Shown here one piece after another: positions 40,520-50,000 of a stretch of DNA of 64,000 nucleotides. Position 1 is the first letter of the stretch. Every line of letters begins with the position of its first letter. The DNA comes from Thermoleophilia bacterium. Lineage in GTDB: Bacteria > Actinomycetota > Thermoleophilia > Gaiellales > Gaiellaceae. The position numbers and the translations under genes were made by a program. The notes under the pieces are model-generated. The model saw nothing but the letters and a program-made list of their open reading frames with translations, made no database searches and was not told the DNA's origin. The stretch is taken from NCBI GenBank assembly GCA_025928515.1, contig JAICJI010000001.1, positions 1-64,000 of the forward strand, written 5' to 3'.

Positions 40520-40918
40520 GTGAAGCGTCTCCTGCTCCTGGTGCTCGTCCTGCTCGGCCTGTCGGCCGGAGCCGCACAGGCGCGCGGCAACGACGGCGGC
40601 GGAGGCGACGGCGGAGAGATCCGCGTCGCCGGCGCCTGCGGGCGTGGCGTGACATCGTCACTCCGCCTTCGCGGGCGCGACGGTGCGATCGAGGTGCGCT
40701 TCGGGTTGCGGCAGACGCGCGGGCACGGCGTCTGGCGGATCGCGATCGTCCACGAGGACCGCATCTCCGCACGCGCTACGCGGAGGACGACGCGCAGCGA
40801 CGACTCGGTCGAGCTGCGGCGGAATCTGACCGATCTCCGTGGCAGCGACACCGTCGTGATCCACGCCTGGGGACCGCGCGGCCTCGGTTGCCGCGCGAGC
40901 GCGACGCTCTCTCCGTGA
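40520..40918 (+). CDS. Secreted protein B, paralogue of the 37992 gene product
   Basis: A 132-residue exported protein with signal peptide VKRLLLLVLVLLGLSAGAAQA, a Gly/Asp-rich linker (NDGGGGDGG) and a mature domain homologous to secreted protein A. The shared pattern is R-x-x-GAC, T/S-x-S/K-L, IEV-x-F, G-x-W-x, S-F/V-D/E-LRRNL and a second Cys near the end (LGCRAS). No catalytic residues stand out; a ligand-binding or structural role outside the cell is likely. Controlled by the same operator as its paralogue and located directly after the response regulator gene. The family is not one I can name. Confidence 0.72.
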   Translation: MKRLLLLVLVLLGLSAGAAQARGNDGGGGDGGEIRVAGACGRGVTSSLRLRGRDGAIEVRFGLRQTRGHGVWRIAIVHEDRISARATRRTTRSDDSVELRRNLTDLRGSDTVVIHAWGPRGLGCRASATLSP

Positions 40919-40928
40919 GAGCCGTGGA

Positions 40929-41957
40929 GTGATCGCCGAAGCCGTTGCGGCGGTGACACTGACCCGCGGGCCGGTGGCCGAAAGCGTGACGCGGCGCAGC
41001 GCGATCATCTCCTTCCGCACCTCGGTGGCGGGCGAAGCATCCGTCCTCTTGCCTGGCAGAGCGCGCGTCCGGGCCGGCTCGGGCGTCGACCACGTCGCCC
41101 GGCTGACGGGGTTGACACCGGGACGGCGCTATGCGTACAGGGTCGAGGGACAGTCGGGAGCGCTCGCCGACGGCCGTTTCCGCGCGGCGCCGGCTCGCGC
41201 GTCGAGGTTCACCTTCGCCGTCGTCGGCGACAGCGGCAGCGGAACGACGAACGAGTCGGACGTCGCCTCGCTCATCGGCTCCTGGCACCCGGACTTCGTG
41301 CTCACGGTGGGCGACAACGCCTACCCGCTCGGCTCGGCGGGGCTGCTGGATCGCGACATCTTCCGCCCTTACGCGGCAGTGCTGCGAGAGTCGGCGTGGT
41401 TCCCCGCTCTGGGCAACCACGACGTGAAGGCAGAGGGTGGGAAGCCGGAGCTCGAGGCATTCCACTCGCTCGGCAAGGAGCGCTGGTATCGCTTCACATG
41501 GGGGAATGCGGCCGTCGTCGTGCTCGACTCCGACACGTCGGTCGCGCCGGGCTCGCCCCAGTTGCGCTTCGCGCGACGCGCCTTGGCGCGGCGTTCTTGC
41601 TTCCGCTTCGCCGCGTGGCACCATCCACCGTGGGAGCCGCCAGGCAGGCCGCACAGCCCTGGGCTCCGCCGCAACATCGTCCCGCTCGTGCAGAAGGACG
41701 GCGTCAGGGTGGTGTTCGTCGGTCACCTGCATGCCTACGCCCGCAGCCGGCCGCGCGATGGGGTCGTCTACGTGGCGGTGGGCACCGGAGGAGCCTCGCT
41801 CGACAACGACGCCCGCAAGCTGACGATCCCCTCCGCGCGCATCGTCCAGGGTCATTTCGGTGCGCTGCGAGTGGACGTCGTCCGCCGCAAAGCACACCTC
41901 CGGTATGTAACGGTCGACGGTCGAGTTCGTGATCGTTTCAGCCTGAGCTGCCGCTAG
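40929..41957 (+). CDS. Purple acid phosphatase-like metallophosphoesterase
   Basis: A 342-residue protein: an N-terminal fibronectin-like domain (about 5-90, RSAIISFRTS and LTGLTPGRRYAYRVEG) and a metallophosphatase domain with VVGDSGSG, LTVGDNAYPLGSAGL, PALGNHDV, AAWHHPPW and VGHLHAYARS, covering the usual di-metal ligand blocks GDxG, GDNxY, GNHD, H and GHxH (here GHLH). Relatives are secreted, yet no signal peptide precedes the domain from GTG 40929 (the N-terminus begins IAEAVAAVTLTRG, as if already mature). Either the true start is missed or the protein is cytoplasmic. It would hydrolyse phosphomonoesters. Confidence 0.82.
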   Translation: MIAEAVAAVTLTRGPVAESVTRRSAIISFRTSVAGEASVLLPGRARVRAGSGVDHVARLTGLTPGRRYAYRVEGQSGALADGRFRAAPARASRFTFAVVGDSGSGTTNESDVASLIGSWHPDFVLTVGDNAYPLGSAGLLDRDIFRPYAAVLRESAWFPALGNHDVKAEGGKPELEAFHSLGKERWYRFTWGNAAVVVLDSDTSVAPGSPQLRFARRALARRSCFRFAAWHHPPWEPPGRPHSPGLRRNIVPLVQKDGVRVVFVGHLHAYARSRPRDGVVYVAVGTGGASLDNDARKLTIPSARIVQGHFGALRVDVVRRKAHLRYVTVDGRVRDRFSLSCR

Positions 41958-41989
41958 CTTCCGGCTTCACCGATCGGAGGAGGCCCCAA

Positions 41990-42298
41990 GTGGACCACTA
42001 CCGCTTAACGCACGAGCACGACGAGGAGAGAGAAGGCGGCTGGTCGACGCCCGAGGAGGAGCGCACGTTCCTCCGCGTCCGGGATCTCCTGATGGAGATG
42101 CACGGCCGCGGCAGCGGCAGCGGCATCTACATCATGCCGGTGCAGCAGGGGATGCAGGCAGCCGGCGACAGGTCGGGCGAGACCTACGGAGTCGACGGCT
42201 GGGCGGTCGGAGAGTTCACCGCGAGCGGCGGTCAAGACCTCGCGATCGGGCCGTGGCTCGATCAGGTGGTCGAGGCCGCCCGTGAGGCCGCGCGCTGA
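41990..42298 (+). CDS. Hypothetical protein
   Basis: A 102-residue protein with an acidic-basic N-terminus (HYRLTHEHDEEREGG), a helix (EEERTFLRVRDLLMEMHGRG), a short hydrophobic strand (GIYIMPVQQG) and a C-terminal helix. No motif recognised. The GTG at 41990 has a good ribosome site (CGGAGGAGG, about 6 nt upstream). Located between the phosphatase gene and tRNA-Gly. Cytoplasmic. Confidence 0.55.
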   Translation: MDHYRLTHEHDEEREGGWSTPEEERTFLRVRDLLMEMHGRGSGSGIYIMPVQQGMQAAGDRSGETYGVDGWAVGEFTASGGQDLAIGPWLDQVVEAAREAAR

Positions 42299-42329
42299 TT
42301 CCTGATTCCGAGAGCAGAGAGCGAGAGAG

Positions 42330-42403
42330 AGCGGATGATGGGACTCGAACCCACGACCTTCTGCATGGCAAGCAGACGCTCTAGCCAACTGAGCTACATC
42401 CGC
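42330..42403 (-). tRNA. tRNA-Gly (GCC)
   Basis: Minus-strand cloverleaf: acceptor GCGGATG/CATCCGC, D-arm GCTC-GAGC, anticodon stem TCTGC/GCAGA with loop TTGCCAT (anticodon GCC), T-loop TTCGAGT, discriminator U. CCA not encoded. Confidence 0.95.
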
Positions 42404-42417
42404 GTGGGACGCGCATT

Positions 42418-42825
42418 CTAGCCGAGCTCAGCCGCGTCCAGAGCTTCGTTCACGAGCTGGTCGGCAAGCTTGTTGTGCTCGCGGCGGACGGCCGTGTAGC
42501 GCACGCTCCCGACCCGTCGCGCGAGCCGCGCCGCCTCGAGCGAGAGCTCCCGGAGCGCCTCGTTCTTGACTCGGTACTCGCCGGTCATCTGCTTCACGAG
42601 CAGCTCGGAGTCGGAGACGACCTCTACCTCGCCGACCTGCAGCTCAGCCGCGCGCTCGAGCCCGGCGACGAGTGCGCTGTACTCTGCCACGTTGTTCGTC
42701 GCGACACCGATCGCCTCGCCGTGCGCCGCCAGCACGGTTCCGTCCTCCGCCTCGAGCACGTAGCCGAACGCCGCGGGGCCGGGGTTCCCGCGGGCGCCGC
42801 CGTCGGTGAAGAGCCGCGCTTTCAC
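42418..42825 (-). CDS. Ribonuclease HI-like protein
   Basis: A 135-residue RNase H fold protein. Acidic residues are in place: Asp in LFTDGGARGNPG, Glu in TNNVAEYSALVAGLE, Asp in VEVVSDSELLVKQM, and a last one in REHNKLADQLVNEAL. It would cleave RNA in RNA/DNA hybrids. The short length without the basic handle is typical of actinobacterial and archaeal types. GTG start overlaps the previous stop by 4 nt, so it is the last gene of a chain 45567-42418. Confidence 0.88.
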   Translation of the reverse strand: MKARLFTDGGARGNPGPAAFGYVLEAEDGTVLAAHGEAIGVATNNVAEYSALVAGLERAAELQVGEVEVVSDSELLVKQMTGEYRVKNEALRELSLEAARLARRVGSVRYTAVRREHNKLADQLVNEALDAAELG

Positions 42826-43133
42826 GAGACGAGCTCGTAGATGTCGAAGGCCGGCTCCTCGTACGGATGTGCGCTCCGCAGCGCTGCGAGGACCTCGTCC
42901 TGGCGCTCGACCGGGAAAATCGTCTCGAGCCGCAGCTCGGCGACGCGCTCCTCGCGACCCGCCTGCCCCACGCTCGGTGACGTCCCTTCGCCGCCGAGGA
43001 ACGTCCCGGTTCCCTCGGTGTACCAGGAGCACCGCTCGTAGTCGCCGATCTGCCCCGCGCCCGCGGCGAACAGCGCGTCGCGTACCCGGTCGAGCGCCTC
43101 GCGCGGCACGAACACGACGAGCTTGCGGTTCAC
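42822..43133 (-). CDS. YqfO/Nif3 insert-domain-like small protein
   Basis: A 103-residue protein similar to the PII-like domain inserted in Nif3/YqfO proteins. Conserved pieces are KLVVFVPREALDRVRDALFAAGAGQIGDYERCSW, a TGTFLGGEGTSPSVGQAG loop and the end LRSAHPYEEPAFDIYEL, in which HPYEEP is diagnostic. Present here without the Nif3 enzyme. Family role is unclear, possibly metal or nucleotide sensing. The GTG start overlaps the aldo/keto reductase stop; its own stop overlaps the RNase H start. Confidence 0.82.
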   Translation of the reverse strand: MNRKLVVFVPREALDRVRDALFAAGAGQIGDYERCSWYTEGTGTFLGGEGTSPSVGQAGREERVAELRLETIFPVERQDEVLAALRSAHPYEEPAFDIYELVS

Positions 43134-44068
43134 GCGAGCACGTCGTCGATCGCCTGGAGCGCCGCTTCGTCGAGCTCGACACCCGACGCTGCCGCGTTGT
43201 CGCGGAGCTGCTCGGGACGTGACGAGCCCACGATCGCGCTCGCGACGTTCGGCTCGCGGAGGATCCACGCCAGGGCGAGCTGCGGCATCGTGGCGCCGAG
43301 CTGCTCGGCGATCGGGCGGAGCCGCTCCACACGCTCGAGCATGTCGTCGCCCAGGTACCGCGACATGAAGCCGTCGCCCCGTGCAGCCGCACGCGTTCCT
43401 TCGTCCCACGGCTCGCCGGGCCGGTACTTCCCGCTCAGGACACCTTGCGCCAGCGGCGAGTAGACGATCTGCGAGACGCCGTTCTCACGCGAAGCGGGGA
43501 TGACGTCCCCTTCGGCCTCACGGTGCAGCAGCGAGTACTCGGGCTGCGAGGAGACGATCTTGGCGTAGCCACGCTCGCGGGCGAGCACGACCGCGTTGCG
43601 GATCTGATCGCCGCTCCAGTTCGAGATACCGATGAACCGCGCCTTGCCCGCGTCCACGACTTCGGTCAGCGCGCCAAGCGTCTCCTCGACCGGAACCTCG
43701 TCGTCCCAGGAATGACACTGGTAGAGGTCGACGTGGTCAAGCTGGAGCCGGCGCAGGGACTCGTCGATCTGCTTCAGCACCTGCTCGCGCGAGAGGCCAC
43801 GGTCGCCGTTGGGCATCTCCCCGAAGACCTTCGTCGCCACGACGAACGTGTCGCGGGGACGGCTCGCGAGCGCACGGCCGAGCACCTCCTCCGAGCGCCC
43901 CTCGCTGTAGACGTTCGCCGTGTCGAAGAAGTTGATCCCGTGCTCGAACGCCGCGTCGACGACTGCGAGCGCGGCGTCCTCCTCGAGGCTGCCGCCGAAG
44001 GTCGTCCAGGTGCCGAGACAGATCTCCGAGACGCGGAGATCGCTGTCGCCGAGCCGGCGATAGTCCAC
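43130..44068 (-). CDS. Aldo/keto reductase
   Basis: A 312-residue NADPH-dependent TIM-barrel reductase (Kvbeta/YajO-like subgroup). Catalytic tetrad: Asp in NFFDTANVYSEG with the Tyr four residues on, Lys in VATKVFG, and His in YQCHSWD. Cofactor segments ISNWSGDQI and AIVGSSRPEQL are present. It reduces aldehydes or ketones. The GTG at 44068 overlaps the ALDH stop by one base (TAGTG). It forms a likely redox pair with the aldehyde dehydrogenase before it. Confidence 0.9.
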   Translation of the reverse strand: MDYRRLGDSDLRVSEICLGTWTTFGGSLEEDAALAVVDAAFEHGINFFDTANVYSEGRSEEVLGRALASRPRDTFVVATKVFGEMPNGDRGLSREQVLKQIDESLRRLQLDHVDLYQCHSWDDEVPVEETLGALTEVVDAGKARFIGISNWSGDQIRNAVVLARERGYAKIVSSQPEYSLLHREAEGDVIPASRENGVSQIVYSPLAQGVLSGKYRPGEPWDEGTRAAARGDGFMSRYLGDDMLERVERLRPIAEQLGATMPQLALAWILREPNVASAIVGSSRPEQLRDNAAASGVELDEAALQAIDDVLA

Positions 44069-45567
44069 TACTGCTCGGTGTCGATCTGGGCGCGTTGCAG
44101 GTGCCCGGAGTAGTCGACGTAGATCGATTTCCACTCGGTGAACACGTCGAGCGCGGCCTGACCGGCCTCGCGGTGGCCGTTGCCCGTGTCCTTCGTGCCG
44201 CCGAAGGGGAGGTGAACCTCGGCGCCGATCGTGCCGGCGTTGACGTACGTGATCCCGGCCTCGAGGTCGCGCATCGCGCGGAACGCCGCGTTGACGTCCC
44301 GGGTGAAGATCGAGGACGAGAGGCCGTACTTGATCCCGTTCGAGACGCGAATCGCCTCGTCGAGGTCGGCCACCGGGATGAGAGCGGTCGTCGGGCCGAA
44401 GATCTCCTCCTGCGCGATCCGCATCTGCGGTTCGACGTCCGCGAAGATCGTCGGCCGGTAGAAGAAGCCCTTGCCGAGGTCGCCGTCGCCGGCGATCTCG
44501 CCCCCGGTGAGGAGCTTCGCGCCCTCGTCCTTGCCGATCTCCGTGTAGGAGTGGATCTTGTCGAGCGCGCTTCGGTTGATCACCGGGCCGATGTCGGTGT
44601 CGTCCTCCCAACCCGGGCCGAGCCTGAGCTTCTCGACCCGCTCGACGAGACGCTTTTGCAGCTCGCCGTAGGCGCCCTTCTGGACGATGACGCGCGACGC
44701 GGCGGTGCAGCGCTGGCCCGAGGTGCCGAACGCCGACCAGAGGATCCCGTCGACGGCGAGCTCGACGTCGGCGTCGTCGAGGACGATGATCGCGTTCTTG
44801 CCTCCGAGCTCGAGGTGGACGTGCGTGAGCGTCTCGGCCGCCGCCTTCAACACCTCGACGCCGGTCTCGCGGGCGCCGGTGAGCGTGATCACGCGGACGT
44901 CGGGATGGCGCACCATCCGGTCGCCGACCGTGCCGCCTCCCCCGTGGACGATGTTGACGACGCCGCTAGGGATGCCCGATTCGGCGAGGAGCTCGACGAA
45001 GCGCTCAGCGAGCGCGGGCGTGTCGGTCGCGGGCTTGAGGACGGCGGTGTTCCCGCAGACGAGCGCCGGGATGAGCTTCCACGACGGGATCGCGACCGGG
45101 AAGTTCCAGGGCGTGATCGCACCGACGACGCCGATCGGCTGGCGGATGCTCATGTTCCACTTGTCGCGCAGCTCGGACGGCGTCGTGTGGCCGAAGAGGC
45201 GCCTGCCTTCGCCGGCCATGTAGTACGTGATGTCGATCGCCTCCTGGACGTCGCCGCCCGCCTCGGCCTTCACCTTCCCCATCTCGCGCGTCATCAGGTC
45301 GGTGAGCTCCGGCTTGGCCTGCTCGAGCAGGCGGGCGAGCTTGAAGAGGATCTCGCCGCGCTTCGGCGCCGGCACGAGCCGCCAGTCGGCGAACGCCTCC
45401 TTCGCGACCGCGACCGCGCGGTCCACGTCCTCGACACCGGAGCGCGGGAAGATCCCGATCGTCTCGCCGGTCGCGGGGCTAGTGCTCTCGAAGGTCTCGC
45501 CGGAAGCGGCATCGACCCACTCGCCGCCGATGAAGTTCTTGAAGGTCTGCGCTGTTGTCGTGGCCAT
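44068..45567 (-). CDS. NAD(P)-dependent aldehyde dehydrogenase
   Basis: A 499-residue aldehyde dehydrogenase with ITPWNFPVAIPSWKLIPALVCGN, a TLTGARETGVEVLK cofactor loop, the general base in ELGGKNAIIV, catalytic C287 in SGQRCTAAS, and the late EEIFGPTTALIPV motif. The TGAR loop and GGTKDTGNGHREAG end are seen in semialdehyde/ALDH7-like members, but the substrate cannot be fixed. ATG start with TAGGCT 6 nt upstream (leaderless). First gene of a four-gene chain (ALDH, AKR, YqfO-like, RNase H). Confidence 0.88.
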   Translation of the reverse strand: MATTTAQTFKNFIGGEWVDAASGETFESTSPATGETIGIFPRSGVEDVDRAVAVAKEAFADWRLVPAPKRGEILFKLARLLEQAKPELTDLMTREMGKVKAEAGGDVQEAIDITYYMAGEGRRLFGHTTPSELRDKWNMSIRQPIGVVGAITPWNFPVAIPSWKLIPALVCGNTAVLKPATDTPALAERFVELLAESGIPSGVVNIVHGGGGTVGDRMVRHPDVRVITLTGARETGVEVLKAAAETLTHVHLELGGKNAIIVLDDADVELAVDGILWSAFGTSGQRCTAASRVIVQKGAYGELQKRLVERVEKLRLGPGWEDDTDIGPVINRSALDKIHSYTEIGKDEGAKLLTGGEIAGDGDLGKGFFYRPTIFADVEPQMRIAQEEIFGPTTALIPVADLDEAIRVSNGIKYGLSSSIFTRDVNAAFRAMRDLEAGITYVNAGTIGAEVHLPFGGTKDTGNGHREAGQAALDVFTEWKSIYVDYSGHLQRAQIDTEQ

Positions 45568-45747
45568 GCGGCGAGCCTAGCGCCGCGCGTCCGGACGCCG
45601 CGGTCTGAGGCGGCGAAAACAGCCACGACGACCAGCTACAACGCTCCAACGCGGAAGCGAGCGCCGGCGGTGGCCGCGTGGGACACGTCACGGTGCCTGA
45701 CACCGGACCACGTCCGCAGCGGGCAGGCGAGCTCCTGCGATGCGGGG

Positions 45748-45975
45748 CTACTCGGGCGGTTGGTCGACGTCCGGGAACGTGCCCGGATGCGCCCGGCGTC
45801 GGTCGCGGGTCGTCCGCTTCTCGACGTCCTCGAGGCGCGGCTCGGACTCCTTGCGGCGGTCGGCTCCCTCGCGGCGGTCGACGATGACGGTCACGTTCGG
45901 GTTGTCCCTGTAGTAGTCGACCATCTTGTCGTAGAGCTCGTCGGCGAGCTCGCGGGGAATGACGCAATAGATCAT
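45748..45975 (-). CDS. Small hypothetical protein with charged C-terminal tail
   Basis: A 75-residue protein: MIYCVIPRELADELYDKMVDYY forms a strand and helix, NPNVTVIVDRREGADRRK a second strand, then a highly charged Arg/Glu tail. The IPREL...VDYYRDNPNVTVIVDRR core looks like a conserved small domain. ATG 45975 is preceded by TACAAT, a near-perfect -10 box, ending 9 nt upstream, so the leader is two or three nt at most. Divergent from the HtrA gene. Function unknown. The 180 bp between it and the ALDH gene shows no feature. Confidence 0.58.
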   Translation of the reverse strand: MIYCVIPRELADELYDKMVDYYRDNPNVTVIVDRREGADRRKESEPRLEDVEKRTTRDRRRAHPGTFPDVDQPPE

Positions 45976-46038
45976 CGCCGTCTGATTGTAGGACGCAAAT
46001 CGGCCGATACCGCTCGCGGATGCGGGTATAAGGAGACA

Positions 46039-47088
46039 ATGTTGAGACGGCACCTCTGGTGGCTGGCCCCGCTGGCCGGTGCAGCCGTCGCCGGTGGGAT
46101 CGTCGCGGCAGTCTCGCTCGGCGGCGGCTCATCCTCCACGAAGGCGCCGAAAACGGGTCAGGAAGGCCTCCGGCCCGCCGCCTCGGTGCTCGCATTCCAG
46201 CGCGCGATCACGGCCGTCGTGCACGAGCTCTCGCCCTCCGTCGTCCAGATCCAGGACCCGTCAGGGCTCGGCTCCGGGATCGTCTTCGACTCGAACGGCG
46301 ACATCGTCACGAACAACCACGTCGTCGGCGGCAGCGACAGCGGCCCGTTCACGGTCACCGCCGGAGCCCACACCTACGGCGCCAAACTCGTCGGCCGGTT
46401 CGCGCCAGACGACCTGGCCGTCGTCCGCGTCTCGGGAGCGCACCTCTCCCCGGCCGCGTTCGCCGACTCGAGCAAGCTCGACGTCGGCGACTTCGCGATC
46501 GCCATCGGCAACCCGCTGGGGCTGCGTTCGAGCGTCACGGACGGGATCGTCAGCGCCTTCCGGCAGGGCGTCTCGGAAGGAAACGGCGTCGCGCTGCCGC
46601 TCATGATCCAGACGAGCGCCCCGATCAATCCCGGCAACTCCGGGGGCGCACTGGCCGACCTCCAGGGCCGCGTGATCGGGATCCCCACGCTTGCCGCGAC
46701 CGATCCCGAGCTCGGCGGCTCGGCCGCGCCGGGAATCGGCTTCGCGATCCCGAGCAACCTCGTCAAGGACATCGCGACGCAGCTCATCCGCTTCGGCCAT
46801 GTCGTCCACTCGCACCGCGCCTACCTCGGCGTCGAGATCGGCGACACGAACGGCTCGGGCGTCTACGTCCAGAGCGTCACCGCCGGCGGGCCCGCAGCGA
46901 AGGCCGGACTCGCATCGGGTGACGTGATCCTCGCCGTCAACGGCCACTCCACGACCACGGTCGACGACCTGACGAGCGCTCTATCGGAGCTGAAGCCGGG
47001 CACGACCGTCAAGGTCGCGGTCGTGACGCAGCACGGCGCGCACAAGACGCTGCAGCTCACGCTCGGGACGTTCCCGGGCAGCAGCTAG
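46039..47088 (+). CDS. HtrA/DegP-like trypsin-family serine protease with PDZ domain
   Basis: A 349-residue membrane-anchored protease: an N-terminal helix (LWWLAPLAGAAVAGGIVAAVSLG), then the S1C catalytic domain with H94 (TNNHVV), D125 (DDLAVV) and S201 (INPGNSGGAL), and one C-terminal PDZ domain (AYLGVEIGDTNGSGVYVQSV onward, with VDDLTSALSELKPG). It degrades or refolds damaged envelope proteins outside the membrane. ATG 46039 follows TATAAGGAGACA, which holds both a -10-like box at leaderless spacing and an AAGGAG ribosome site. Its stop overlaps the convergent cyclase gene by 4 bp. Confidence 0.92.
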   Translation: MLRRHLWWLAPLAGAAVAGGIVAAVSLGGGSSSTKAPKTGQEGLRPAASVLAFQRAITAVVHELSPSVVQIQDPSGLGSGIVFDSNGDIVTNNHVVGGSDSGPFTVTAGAHTYGAKLVGRFAPDDLAVVRVSGAHLSPAAFADSSKLDVGDFAIAIGNPLGLRSSVTDGIVSAFRQGVSEGNGVALPLMIQTSAPINPGNSGGALADLQGRVIGIPTLAATDPELGGSAAPGIGFAIPSNLVKDIATQLIRFGHVVHSHRAYLGVEIGDTNGSGVYVQSVTAGGPAAKAGLASGDVILAVNGHSTTTVDDLTSALSELKPGTTVKVAVVTQHGAHKTLQLTLGTFPGSS

Positions 47089-50000
47089 CGGATCCCCAAC
47101 CGCGCCTCGAGCTCGTCGGCCAGCGCAACCTGTTCGGCGTCTGCCTCCCCCGACTTCTCGAGCAGGCGGATCGCCTTCACTCGCCACCAGGGCCCGTTCT
47201 CCCCGAGCAGAGCGAGCGCACAACGTGCGTGGTCTGCTCCCTCGAGGCGGGCGCGAAGGAGAGCCTCGACCGCGCGCGCAAGCTGCGTCTCGAGGTGCAA
47301 CGCGATGCGGTCGAGTGCTCGCCGGGCGCTCTCATCATCGCCGGCCGCGAGCCACGACTCCACGATCGTCTCGATCGACGCGAGCCAGCTCGGGCCGCCG
47401 TGACCGAGGTCGAACGACGGCAGCAGCCAGTCGACCTCGGGTACGAACGGCGCGTCGAGGCCAGCCTCTGCAAGGCGGAGCTGGACGGCGGTGACCATCA
47501 CCCGGGCAAAGGTCGAGTCAGAGGGGCCGGGCTCGCCCCATCGGGGAAAGCGCTGCCGCACCTCGGGGAACAGATCCTCGCGCCGCCTGGCCAGGGCGAT
47601 GGGCGTGAGCACCGACCAGCTCCGGTAGGCGACCCGGATGAAGCCACGCTCCTCGCCGACGGCGATCGCCCGCAGGCCGTTCTCGAGCGCGTCGTCCCAC
47701 CGACCCGCCGCGAGGCCCGCCTCGGCGAGCACGTAGTCGCACCACGCCGTCTGCTCGACGAGCCCGTGGGCTTCCGCCAGGGTCGCTGCAGGAGCGACCA
47801 GAGGCGGGACTGCGTCCGGGTCGTCGTCGACGCGGTCGCCTGCTTGGGCACGAAGCGCGTTGACGACGGTCGGCCAACGTCGCGCCCGCCGCGCCGCCCG
47901 TTCGAGCTCGGGCCAGCCGGGGTCGCTGTCGCCCCGCTCTGCACGAAGCGGCGTCGCCTGCTCCAGCACGGTGAGCTCCAGCTCGGCGTCGCCGAGCTCT
48001 CGCGCGATCTCGAGGGCGAGGTCGGAATCGCGGCCCGCCTCCTCATAGGCATCTCGCCCTCCGAGCGCCGCGTCGGCGCGCATCACGAGCAGGCGGACGG
48101 TGGCCGCGTCGCGCGGCTCGCCGAACTCGGCGACCAACCCGTCGGCGAGCTGCTCCTCCTCGGCGAATCGCACCTGCGCGAACAGGAGGCGCCCGAGGAG
48201 GAGGGCTGCCGACGACAGACCCTCTCGATCCGCGGCGGCGCGGTAGAGCTCGAGAGCCTCGCGCGCGTACAGCTCTGCCTCGGTCGCACCGGCGGTGTTG
48301 ACCGCTGCCCGGGCAAGCCGCTCGAGCCTGCGTGCCCTGGCCAACGGCTCGCCGTCCGCGGTCAGCTCGAGCGCACGCTCTGCGAGCGTCCGCGCGCCCT
48401 CCCAGGCCGCGACGCCGGCGGCAGCGTCGGACGCCTGCTCGAACCACGCCGCCGCAAGCGCGCCGATCTCCGCGCGATCGCGGCCGCCGACCGCGCTTGC
48501 GAGCGCCGGCGCAGTCTCGATCGCAGCCGCATAGTGGCGCGCGATCACCTCGGCGATCGCAGGTAGCGCCTCGGGCGGGCGGTCGGCGAGCCAGTCGGCG
48601 AAGTCGAGATGGAGCGTCGCGCGATCGGCCCGCGCCAGGCTCGCGTAGGCCGTGTCGCGAAGCAGTGCATGGCGGAAGCGGAGCGTCCGGCCGAGCGCCG
48701 TTTCCTCACGGCCGTCCCCGACGAGCGCGCGCCGCTCGAGCACCGCGACCGCAACCGTCGCGTCCGGCACCGCGAGCGCCGGCAGCGCGTCGAGTGGGAA
48801 CCGCCGCCCGGCGACCGACGCGTGCCGAGCAGCCGTGCGGGCGGACGGCGCGAGATCGTCCAGCTGGGCGGCGTAGATCGCCTGGACGGTCGGCGGCAGC
48901 CCCACCTCGTCCCGATCCGCAGCGAGGAGCCACCGGCCTCCGTCCGCTCGCGCGAGGACACCGGTACCGATCCAGGTGCGCAACAGCTCCTCGACGAACA
49001 GCGCGTTGCCACCCGAACGCTCGGCGATCCGTTCCACGAGCTGCGGAGCGAGCGCGTCGCCAACGAGCGCGTGGACCAGCGCACCCACGTCCGCCGCCGG
49101 CAGCGGCGCGAGGTGCAGCAGCTCCGCGGCGGCGCACCAGTCGGGCGCGCTCTCGAGCAGCGCGGGGCGTGCCGTTGCGACGACGAGCCGCTCGCGACCG
49201 GCTCCGACGGCGTACGCGAGGAAGGCGAGCACGTCGGGGGACGCCCAGTGGACGTCCTCCACGAGCCACGCTTGCGGCGCCGAGCCGGACAGCGCGTCCA
49301 ACCCCTCGAGCCAGGCGGCGAAGAGCTGGTCGCGCTCCGTCGCTTCGGCCGGCGCGGCTCCGGCCGGCGCGACGACGGCCTCGAGCGACTCGCGCACGAC
49401 CTCCGCTCTCGCTTCGCCGATCCCCGCCGCACTGAGTCGCTCGGCAGCGTCCTCGAGCCCGGCCGAGCGCACGAGCTGGCCGACCGGCTCGAACGGCGAG
49501 AGCAGGTCGGGCCGGAGCTGCGCACGAAGGACGGCGCCGCACGCCTCTGCGAGCTCGGCGGCGAGTTCGGTGAGGAGCCTGCTCTTCCCCACTCCGGGCG
49601 GGGCGACCACGAGCTCGAGCCGCGTCGAGCCGAGGCCCGCGCGAAGCCTCCGAAGCTCGTCGTCGCGCCCGATCATCGGCGCCCGGAGGTCTCCCAGTGC
49701 GGCCTCACGCGACCGTTCCGCGCGGAACCCGACCACGCGCCAAGCGTGAACCGCCTCGGCCTTCCCTTTCAGCTCGAGCGGCCCGACAGCCTCCAGCTCG
49801 ACCGCCTCGCCGACCGCGAGCGCCGTCACCTCGCCCACGACGACCGTGCCCGGCTCGGCCGCAGCCTGCAGGCGCGCCGCGACGTTGACGGTGTCGCCCG
49901 TCACCGGCCCGCGCTCGGCGGTCGCCTCGCCGTAGACGGCCTCGCCGCTCGCGATCCCCACCCTCAGGCGGAGCGTGCCCGGCTCGAGCGCGAGCTGCGC

